Shown: one piece after another, positions 1 to 6,392 of the stretch
How the letters are laid out: each line of letters begins with the position of its first letter
How positions within the stretch are numbered: the stretch's first letter is position 1
From: Bacteroidaceae bacterium
GTDB lineage: Bacteria; Bacteroidota; Bacteroidia; Bacteroidales; Bacteroidaceae
Length of the DNA stretch: 8,215 nt
NCBI GenBank assembly: GCA_028707655.1
Contig: JAQWAN010000083.1
Location: 1 to 8,215 of the forward strand
Direction: 5' to 3'
The notes under the pieces: generated by a model
The model's database searches: none
Told to the model about the DNA's origin: nothing
The model's input: only the letters and a program-made list of their open reading frames with translations
Program-made: the position numbers and the translations under genes

Positions 1-1971
1 GGACATAACCAATTTGCTCAAAGCTAAATCACCGGGGTTAAAGGTCAAACGAATCGCCTTAGGAATAGAATACATAGGCATCAGCTTATACAGCTGTAAA
101 TAGGGAGCACGGCCCCCTTTAAAGGTAAAAGAGAGAGATGCAGGAAAAACATCCGCCGATAAAGTAGGATTAACAATAGGCGAGTTAGAATTTAAAGTCC
201 AAGTAGACAAATCTTCCATATGATCTACAGACAAGGTTTGTGAAGCAGGCAACTGCACAATTGCGGTAAGCTCCACACTAAATTCGCCCAAAGTACCCGT
301 AACTTTTGTAGTACCAGATTTCAATCCAATAAGTTTACCCTCTTCCACTTTACAAAGTGTAGGATCAGCAATCTTCCAAGTAAAAGAAGCCGCATTCAAT
401 GGTATCCATTTATCATTCACCAACGATTGCACCTCTATCAAATAGGGATGAGCAGCATCTACTATAACCTCCGTTAGACGAAGAGCAGGTTGCACATTTC
501 CACTATTAATCACATTAATGGTGGTAGATAAACCATCCACAGTAGCGGTAAGTGTGCCACTAGCACCAGTAGCAACAAAAGTGGTGTCGTTCACAATATA
601 TCCCACAGAGGCAGGACAAGAGAGTTTAACCCCTTTAACTTTCGTATCAATTAAGGTCTCATACTTATTATAACCATAAAAAACAGGGGTGTATTCGCCA
701 TATAGAGGCAGTTTAATTGTGGTATTTGTTGGAGCGATAGCTGCCAACACAGCATCTGTTGGTGCTGTGTTAACGGCAAACAAACCATTGGCAACAGCAC
801 GCTCTTGGCCATCACTTGGCGTGTTGACCACGCCTAATTTCTTGATGTACATAGCACTAGAGCCACCACCATCTAGGTTTAAAGCAGTACTTGCACCAGC
901 ACTTTTAATAATATCAGCTAGTTGTTTAGTAGAAACGCCAGAGGAGATACCTCTTCCATCTACCAAGCAAAAATAGAAGGTAGAGCGGTCACTAGAATAG
1001 CCCACGCAAGTACGTGGATGCCAATCGGCCCAATCGTTATCCAACACAACGCCATCTTGTAAAATCATACGGTCGCCACCTAAGAGAGCCGTGATATTCG
1101 AAGAGGAGAGTGCATCATTTAATGTACAGTTTAAAGTAAGTTCAACGATATTATCTTTTTGTAAAGATTTTAAAAAGTCTGCTGCCTTACCATGACCCGA
1201 TAAAACAATCTGACCTTTTTGTATATGCGTGTTTCCTTTATTATCCATTCGTTCTATAACCTTAAAAGATAGTGGTTTATTGGTTGCCCAAGAAACACCG
1301 TCTACCAATTGGAGCACTACCTCGGTGCCATATGGACTGGTTTTAGTATAGTAACCGTTCATGGTATTAAAAACGATTAATTGGTCCGTATTACGAGTGG
1401 AGTTAACACCAGAAATAGGATAGGTAGCAGTACCAATTTTGGCCTCACTACCAGCAAAAGAGGGTTGATCAATAAAAGGAATTTTCCCAGCAAAGCCCAC
1501 GTGAGGCGTATTGGTAGGAACAAGTCCTATTTCACTATCGGCAACAAAGCCGTGAATAGGACGACCAACAGGAGTGGTGGTCATAAAAAAGTCGCCATTT
1601 GTACCCGCTATATATTGTTTACCCTCCGTACTTTTTCGGATAGCCATTTGCGAAGTGATTTCGCCAGTAACGATAGAATCTTTAGCCAGTACGGTTTGAA
1701 AAGACATATAGGGATTGGTAACATCCACAGAGACAAAGAAAACACGGAGTTGTCTGCTGTTGGTAGAATATTTTACCGCTGTATAATATGTACCTGGACC
1801 TACTTTCATAGCAGCTAAAGTATCTACTTGGAAAGTAGTACCTTGAATAAGTAGTTCGGTTGCTCCTGCCGTGGAGACAGAAAAGAAAAGAACCACTGCT
1901 ACACTAAAACACCATTGACGGATTATTTTTGCCACAGCAACTAAGCTAGGCTTATCTTGATTTTTTTTCAT
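1..1971 (-). CDS. Secreted phosphodiester glycosidase (NAGPA domain) with Ig-like modules, C-terminus cut by window edge
   Basis: The first 657 codons are present and the frame stays open to base 1. The start at 1971 is secure because TAA TAG lie in frame nine bases upstream. A long basic N-region, a hydrophobic core at about residues 21-36 and a likely signal peptidase site after STAGA (37) predict export. Residues 60-400 match the NAGPA family (phosphodiester alpha-GlcNAcase type): NGDFF at 125-129, LLGGD at 296-300, HPRT at 318-321, VDGR at 337-340, LDGGGSS at 366-372 and ERAVANG at 390-396. Characterised members release a sugar from a phosphodiester, as the mammalian 'uncovering enzyme' does with GlcNAc-P-mannose. 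The substrate here is unknown. Residues about 405-490 form an Ig-like module and about 492-572 a Big_2-like module (VEEGKLIGLKSGTTKVTG). From about 578 a new beta-rich domain begins, possibly a carbohydrate-binding jelly roll. A T9SS tail would be expected beyond the edge. The gene follows the terminator at 2056-2095, so it probably has its own promoter within the 93 bases before the start. Confidence 0.9.
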   Translation of the reverse strand, partial: MKKNQDKPSLVAVAKIIRQWCFSVAVVLFFSVSTAGATELLIQGTTFQVDTLAAMKVGPGTYYTAVKYSTNSRQLRVFFVSVDVTNPYMSFQTVLAKDSIVTGEITSQMAIRKSTEGKQYIAGTNGDFFMTTTPVGRPIHGFVADSEIGLVPTNTPHVGFAGKIPFIDQPSFAGSEAKIGTATYPISGVNSTRNTDQLIVFNTMNGYYTKTSPYGTEVVLQLVDGVSWATNKPLSFKVIERMDNKGNTHIQKGQIVLSGHGKAADFLKSLQKDNIVELTLNCTLNDALSSSNITALLGGDRMILQDGVVLDNDWADWHPRTCVGYSSDRSTFYFCLVDGRGISSGVSTKQLADIIKSAGASTALNLDGGGSSAMYIKKLGVVNTPSDGQERAVANGLFAVNTAPTDAVLAAIAPTNTTIKLPLYGEYTPVFYGYNKYETLIDTKVKGVKLSCPASVGYIVNDTTFVATGASGTLTATVDGLSTTINVINSGNVQPALRLTEVIVDAAHPYLIEVQSLVNDKWIPLNAASFTWKIADPTLCKVEEGKLIGLKSGTTKVTGTLGEFSVELTAIVQLPASQTLSVDHMEDLSTWTLNSNSPIVNPTLSADVFPASLSFTFKGGRAPYLQLYKLMPMYSIPKAIRLTFNPGDLALSKLVMS

Positions 1972-2055
1972 AGTAAAGGGCTATTAACGAAATGAGCAGA
2001 TTAATCAACAGAGATTTAAAAACGAAAAAGGAACAAAGAATCTATGGAATAAGAC

Positions 2056-2095
2056 AAAAAAAAATAGGTTGTGGAAAAAAGATTCCACAACCTAT
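2056..2095 (-). terminator. Intrinsic terminator after the T9SS-tailed 456-residue gene
   Basis: A perfect 13-bp inverted repeat pairs 2064-2076 (ATAGGTTGTGGAA) with 2083-2095 (TTCCACAACCTAT) around a 6-base loop. On the minus strand the stem begins 13 bases after the stop codon at 2109 and runs straight into nine U (A run at 2056-2064 on the plus strand; the first of these bases closes the stem). This is a canonical rho-independent terminator. It marks the end of the unit that includes the genes to its right and separates it from the phosphodiester glycosidase gene. Confidence 0.9.
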
Positions 2096-2108
2096 ATAAA
2101 TCATAACT

Positions 2109-3479
2109 TTACTTTACAATAACCTTAGCAGTTGTTGAAGTTTGAGCAGTTGTAGCTTTAACAATGTAGTTTCCAGCAGGAAGAGCAACAAAATTAGCAG
2201 ATACAGCACTAGCAACTTTTTGTCCAACAAAATTGTAAACCTCAACTTGAGCAGCCTCAGAGATAGCAACACCATTAGCGGTTGCAGAGATTGCCAATGC
2301 ATTTACATCCATTGAAGCAACACCATCTACATCAGCTGATTTACCAAATTTGTAAACAGCACAACCAGAGTTAGTAGCGTATACATATAGAGTAGCAACA
2401 TTATCTTTCACTTCGATACGTGGAAGAGCTGTACGAACAGGATTAGAAACGCCACCAACACCCATTGCTGGGAAGATGAAATATTGTTTCATGCCACTAA
2501 ATGTCATTCCTTCACCTAACTCACATACACTCCATGTCTGTGGATTATCAGAAGGTACAGTGTTTGTATAGTTATATACAATGAAGTTTTTACCATTGAT
2601 AGAGAATTCGTCAACACCATTACCACCTACCTGAAGTGGAGCTAAATCTGGAGCAGATTCGAAACTTTCGATGATGTTACCGTCCATATCATATAAAGCA
2701 GGAGCAGCAGTAAATCCGTCTAAGTAGAAATAATCGTTGTCAACGATACAAACACGAGGACCTGTTCCACTAGCTAATACAGTAGATGGATAGTAGCTTT
2801 GGATTTGAATTACAGTTGGTTCTGGATTCACTACACCACCAGTAATGTCCCAACGCATAACTAAGTCACCAGCACCTGAAACAGTACCAGAAATAGCAGC
2901 CATAATCATACCTTCACCGTTTACATCACCATATACATCGAATGCGTCAATACGAAGAGGAGCATCATCAGCACCAGCCATCTCAACATTACTTAAAAGA
3001 TGTGTTCCTGATCCGTCTTCCATATTTACTTTCCAAACTTGGAAATTACCTGCGGTACTTAAGCTGACAGCCAAAGTAGAAACTAATACATTACCTGCAT
3101 TGTCCACTTGAATATCATTGTTACCTAAACCATTATCACCAAAAATTTCTTCACCTAAAACAACGTCTTTTACTTTAGCACCTGTTGCACCATCTAGTAC
3201 AACAATCTTGTGTTCTACAGTAGTTAAATCGTCGCTTACTTTAGTACTTTTACGCCATGTAAATAGCATTTGACCATCTTTAACAGCCATACCTCTAGAC
3301 ATACTAGAACCACCTAGCAACTCATTTGTTGGATTATTACCGGTTGTTTCCGCGCGGATCCAAACATTTTTTAAACTATAACCGTCCACATCTGTATAAA
3401 CAGAAGGATCAGTTGTTTGTGCATTTGCACTTGCGAAGCATGCCAAAACGGCAGCAACTGTGAGTAATAACTTTTTCAT
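2109..3479 (-). CDS. Secreted propeller-like protein of unknown function with T9SS type A-like sorting domain
   Basis: This 456-residue protein has a signal peptide ending ASANA (20) before Gln21, so it should cross the inner membrane by Sec. Residues about 384-456 form a T9SS type A-like tail: a short linker, a beta-sandwich stretch with VEVYNFVGQKVAS (412-424) and LPAGNYIVK (433-441), ending in a VIVK strand. It is therefore probably sent across the outer membrane and attached to the surface or released. Between these, residues 25-380 contain repeated strand pairs that look like propeller blades, for example KIVVLDGATGAKV (91-103), NNDIQVDNAGNVLVST (120-135), FQVWKVN (146-152), VCIVDNDYFYLDGF (243-256) and VATLYVYATNSGCAVYKF (361-378). 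No catalytic motif is recognisable. It may belong to a Bacteroidales DUF such as DUF4623, but that is only a guess. It lies 72 bases downstream of the GHL10 gene and is the last gene before the terminator, so it is likely co-expressed with it. Confidence 0.85.
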   Translation of the reverse strand: MKKLLLTVAAVLACFASANAQTTDPSVYTDVDGYSLKNVWIRAETTGNNPTNELLGGSSMSRGMAVKDGQMLFTWRKSTKVSDDLTTVEHKIVVLDGATGAKVKDVVLGEEIFGDNGLGNNDIQVDNAGNVLVSTLAVSLSTAGNFQVWKVNMEDGSGTHLLSNVEMAGADDAPLRIDAFDVYGDVNGEGMIMAAISGTVSGAGDLVMRWDITGGVVNPEPTVIQIQSYYPSTVLASGTGPRVCIVDNDYFYLDGFTAAPALYDMDGNIIESFESAPDLAPLQVGGNGVDEFSINGKNFIVYNYTNTVPSDNPQTWSVCELGEGMTFSGMKQYFIFPAMGVGGVSNPVRTALPRIEVKDNVATLYVYATNSGCAVYKFGKSADVDGVASMDVNALAISATANGVAISEAAQVEVYNFVGQKVASAVSANFVALPAGNYIVKATTAQTSTTAKVIVK

Positions 3480-3512
3480 AATATGATATTTTAAAATTAA
3501 AAAACTAGAATC

Positions 3513-3541
3513 GGATACATTCTTCGTTTTGCAATGTATCC
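3513..3541 (-). repeat. Intercistronic inverted repeat between GHL10 gene and 456-residue gene
   Basis: A perfect 9-bp inverted repeat, GGATACATT (3513-3521) and AATGTATCC (3533-3541), encloses an 11-base loop. On the transcribed strand it starts 10 bases after the stop of the GHL10 gene and lies 33 bases before the next start. The first U run (six bases, 3499-3504) begins eight bases after the stem, so this is not a standard intrinsic terminator. It may be a weak attenuator, an mRNA-stabilising or processing hairpin, or a protein-binding palindrome. Confidence 0.6.
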
Positions 3542-3551
3542 AATATTTTTA

Positions 3552-6326
3552 TTAAATTATAATTTTCAGTAATTTTTTTTCATTCTTAGGGGTAGATATT
3601 TCGATAAAATAAACACCCTTAACATATTTTTTGTTTATCAATTCTATTGTAATATCTCCTTGTGGTATAGCTTGTTGCTTCCAACTCTTTACAAGCACAC
3701 CGGTAGAAGAAAAGATACGGATAGTAGCCAACGTAGGTGCATCCATATATAGATGTAAATAATAGGAATCTTGTTCGGGATAAACATAAGCAGACCATTC
3801 CTGATTGTTTAGTAAAGTAACACCGTCGGCACTTAAATAGTTGAAAGAAACAACAGGCGACCATTCGGTATGCTCGGTAACAACCAACGAACCAACTAAG
3901 CTTTTATAATCGGCACGTACACGCACGTAATAGGTATCCTTTTCTAAATCTTCGAACGTAAAACTACCAATGGTTTTATCCAGTGTTTTAATGGTTGTTC
4001 CACGTGGGAAATTAGAAGAAGTAGACAACTCTAATCGATATTGCAATGCATTGGGGTCATTATTCCAAGTAACAGTGACTTGATCACCCTCTACATTATC
4101 ATCCTGCAAAGGCGATAGGATAAGTGGATCGACTGGCAACACCTCTTGTGTAGTAAAACTAGAAATAGGGGTAGAAACCGCATCACCCTCTAACATCGCA
4201 CTAACACGAACATAATAGGTTGTTAAGCCAGATAACACACCAGCAGGCAATTCAAATTGCGTAGCACTCACTTCTTTACTATAGACTAGATAAGAAGAAG
4301 AAAAACTAGTTGTACTAGAAATCTCTAGGGTGTACGTAGAAATACCAGCCACATCACTCCATTGGAAAGTTGGGGTTAAACCAACAGTATCATCCCCAAA
4401 GACGGGTGCAATAACTTTAAAAGTAAGCAGGGAGAAGGATTGAGCAGGCGAAAAATCACTACTGCTACCTATGCCCTTTGCTTTAACGTGCCAATAATAA
4501 GTGATACCTTGAGATAAAGGTGGAAGTAATGCTGTAGAAAATGCTGTAGTTAACACCTCACGACCGCAAATCAGCGTATCAAAAGAGGCATCAGTAGCCA
4601 CTTGCAATACATAACTAATAGCAGATGGAACCGATTCCCATTGGAAAGAGAAAGGAGTTACTTGTGCTGCATTAGCTACAGGCGATGTTAATTGAGGAGC
4701 TGCAAGATCAGCAGCTGTCTCTCCCATTACCACAGGCGTATATTCGTTGCCATATCTATCTACCACGGCTACAGCAAATGTAGTGGTCGAAAAATCGAGT
4801 GTCGTAGGTAGCGTAAACGATGTAGTGTAAGATAAACCTAAATAGTAAGAAGAGGAGGTATAAGCAAGTGCATTCTCCTTTTCTGTAGTAGGTAGTGCAT
4901 AAATAGCATAGCGCACATTATCCATAGCAGCATCCCAAGATAAAGATGCATTCTCTCTAACAATATTGCTCACCACAGGGTCAACAACGGCTCTGGTCTT
5001 CCAATGAATAGCTGGAACCATTGCTTGTTGTGTAAACACTTCGTTACGCAAATAAGTAGTAAAACCTTTTGTACGAATCTTATTGGTTGAAAAGAAAATA
5101 CTACCAGGTGCATCACCCGAATCGGAAGAACGATTAACGCCTACTTGTGCACCCACCTCGGTGAGTCCAAAAGAACGAGTAGATGGCGATGCGTTTTGTG
5201 CAATAATATTTCGTTCTAGCTCAGAGATACCTGCCTCACTATACTGATCAGCAGGGTCAACTGCTGCAGCTAAACGAGGTGCTTTTTGCTGTGGAGCAGC
5301 AGAAGCAACAAGACCACTGATAGAATGACTTATATAACATTGACGACCAAAATGTTCTGCAGTCTCACTCCACCAAGGTGTTAGTTTGGCATAATCGTAG
5401 GTAGAACCCACGGTCCAATACACTTGTGGTGAGATATAATCTACAGTACCTTCTGCCAACCATGCAATAGGGTCACAATAAATGCCATGATAAGCATATC
5501 CGCCCGATACATCGGGCAAAGTTAATCCGTATGAAGTAGCGATAGCAGTATTCACATCCCATATACCTGCTGGCGATACACCAAATCGGATATAGGGTTT
5601 AACGGTTTGAATCATATTATACACCTTAGAAACCATCATATTAACGTTGCTACGTCTCCAATCTTCAATAGACATACCATTAGTATCACTCGAATCGTAT
5701 AAATCTTGATCTTCCGTTGTGCCTGACAAGTAAAAATAGTCATCAAAAATAACACCATCTAAATCGTAATTCGTAATCATCTCTTCGATAATATCCGAGA
5801 TACGTTGGCGAACCTCCGGCATACCCGGATTAAGGATAGAGGCACCATTATGGTCGAGTACCCATGTAGGATGGTCTTTGCGATAATCGCCAGCTTCTCC
5901 TGTCCATTGACCCGTTTGACTTTCAAAACGATAGGGGTTGACCCAAGCATGCACCTCGATACCACGTTTATGCGCTTCTTCAAGCACAAAAGCAAGAGGA
6001 TCATATCCTGGTTCCAAGCCTCGTGTAGAGACCAAATCGGTAGACCAAGGCTCGTAACTAGATTTGTACATCGCGTCGGCTCTACTTCTTACTTGAAAGC
6101 AAACAGCATTCATACGTGCAGAAACTAAAGAATCTAAGAGATGAATCATCTCATTTTTCTGTGCGTTTATCTGCGAAACATTTCCCGTAGACGTAATTTT
6201 TGTATGTGGCCAATCTATACTCCAAACTGTTGTAAGCCAGGTAGCTCGAAATTCTCGTTTAGGAGATTGTGCCATAACTATTGTCACTAGGAACGTCAAC
6301 AAAAAGAAGCTTAATATTTTTTTCAT
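3552..6326 (-). CDS. Secreted GHL10-family glycoside hydrolase with FN3-like modules and T9SS sorting domain
   Basis: This is a 924-residue protein. The start is fixed by an in-frame TAA six bases upstream. A signal peptide (1-19) ends in VMA before Gln20. Residues about 24-335 are a GHL10 (PF02638, old DUF187) TIM-barrel-type domain: EFRATWLTTVWSIDWP (25-40), MNAVCFQVRSRADAMYKS (72-89), VHAWVNPYRF (125-134), ILNPG (164-168), LDGVIFDDYFY (189-199, with the conserved acidic pair D195-D196), RFGVSPAGIWD (247-257) and DYISPQVYW (296-304). Barrel homology resumes at about 365-440 (EVGAQVGVNR, GSIFFS) after an alanine-rich insertion. Four FN3-like modules follow at about 446-535, 541-632, 638-727 and 733-830. 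Residues 838-924 are a T9SS type A tail (ATIRIFSSTGVLVKSW, KGVYFIEI). The E. coli relative DigH (YddW) cleaves denuded peptidoglycan strands, so a glycan hydrolase role outside the cell is likely. The actual substrate is not shown. It sits 66 bases after the PKD lipoprotein gene. Confidence 0.92.
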   Translation of the reverse strand: MKKILSFFLLTFLVTIVMAQSPKREFRATWLTTVWSIDWPHTKITSTGNVSQINAQKNEMIHLLDSLVSARMNAVCFQVRSRADAMYKSSYEPWSTDLVSTRGLEPGYDPLAFVLEEAHKRGIEVHAWVNPYRFESQTGQWTGEAGDYRKDHPTWVLDHNGASILNPGMPEVRQRISDIIEEMITNYDLDGVIFDDYFYLSGTTEDQDLYDSSDTNGMSIEDWRRSNVNMMVSKVYNMIQTVKPYIRFGVSPAGIWDVNTAIATSYGLTLPDVSGGYAYHGIYCDPIAWLAEGTVDYISPQVYWTVGSTYDYAKLTPWWSETAEHFGRQCYISHSISGLVASAAPQQKAPRLAAAVDPADQYSEAGISELERNIIAQNASPSTRSFGLTEVGAQVGVNRSSDSGDAPGSIFFSTNKIRTKGFTTYLRNEVFTQQAMVPAIHWKTRAVVDPVVSNIVRENASLSWDAAMDNVRYAIYALPTTEKENALAYTSSSYYLGLSYTTSFTLPTTLDFSTTTFAVAVVDRYGNEYTPVVMGETAADLAAPQLTSPVANAAQVTPFSFQWESVPSAISYVLQVATDASFDTLICGREVLTTAFSTALLPPLSQGITYYWHVKAKGIGSSSDFSPAQSFSLLTFKVIAPVFGDDTVGLTPTFQWSDVAGISTYTLEISSTTSFSSSYLVYSKEVSATQFELPAGVLSGLTTYYVRVSAMLEGDAVSTPISSFTTQEVLPVDPLILSPLQDDNVEGDQVTVTWNNDPNALQYRLELSTSSNFPRGTTIKTLDKTIGSFTFEDLEKDTYYVRVRADYKSLVGSLVVTEHTEWSPVVSFNYLSADGVTLLNNQEWSAYVYPEQDSYYLHLYMDAPTLATIRIFSSTGVLVKSWKQQAIPQGDITIELINKKYVKGVYFIEISTPKNEKKLLKIII

Positions 6327-6340
6327 ACGTTATATTAAAT

Positions 6341-6385
6341 AGGATTAAAGGTATCTCCTCAACATGAATTGAGGAGATACATCCT
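6341..6385 (-). repeat. Intercistronic hairpin between PKD lipoprotein gene and GHL10 gene
   Basis: A perfect 12-bp inverted repeat pairs GTATCTCCTCAA (6351-6362) with TTGAGGAGATAC (6369-6380) around a 6-base loop. Five more pairs, AGGAT (6341-6345) with ATCCT (6381-6385), extend it past a 5-base one-sided bulge (6346-6350). On the transcribed strand the core stem begins 12 bases after the lipoprotein stop. No U tract follows, so a role as a complete terminator is unlikely. A hairpin protecting the upstream mRNA or setting different expression levels within the operon fits better. Confidence 0.65.
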
Positions 6386-6392
6386 GTTTGTA

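Noticed and set aside
689..976. 95-codon open frame on the plus strand
   Set aside because: It is antisense to the region encoding LDGGGSS and ERAVANG of the phosphodiester glycosidase and shows no independent evidence.
1381..1818. 145-codon open frame on the plus strand
   Set aside because: It lies wholly antisense to the NAGPA domain coding region, whose family motifs are clear, and its translation has no recognisable domain.
2020..2060. Possible Bacteroides-type promoter (TTTG and TAnnTTTG boxes) before the phosphodiester glycosidase gene
   Set aside because: TTTG occurs twice on the minus strand (plus-strand CAAA near 2033 and 2055), but the downstream one reads ATTCTTTG rather than TAnnTTTG and the spacing of about 13 bases is too short. 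A promoter must exist nearby, but I cannot place it.
2114..2302. Leucine-rich 62-codon open frame on the minus strand
   Set aside because: It is a shifted frame inside the T9SS tail of the 456-residue gene. The leucine richness comes from repeated codons read out of frame, not from a real membrane peptide.
3499..3541. Inverted repeat plus U run as an intrinsic terminator after the GHL10 gene
   Set aside because: Six U begin eight bases after the stem and the stem is only 9 bp with three G-C pairs, so it does not meet the usual form. Kept as a hairpin of unknown role.
5805..6128. 107-codon open frame on the plus strand
   Set aside because: It is antisense to the most conserved part of the GHL10 domain and has no family signature.
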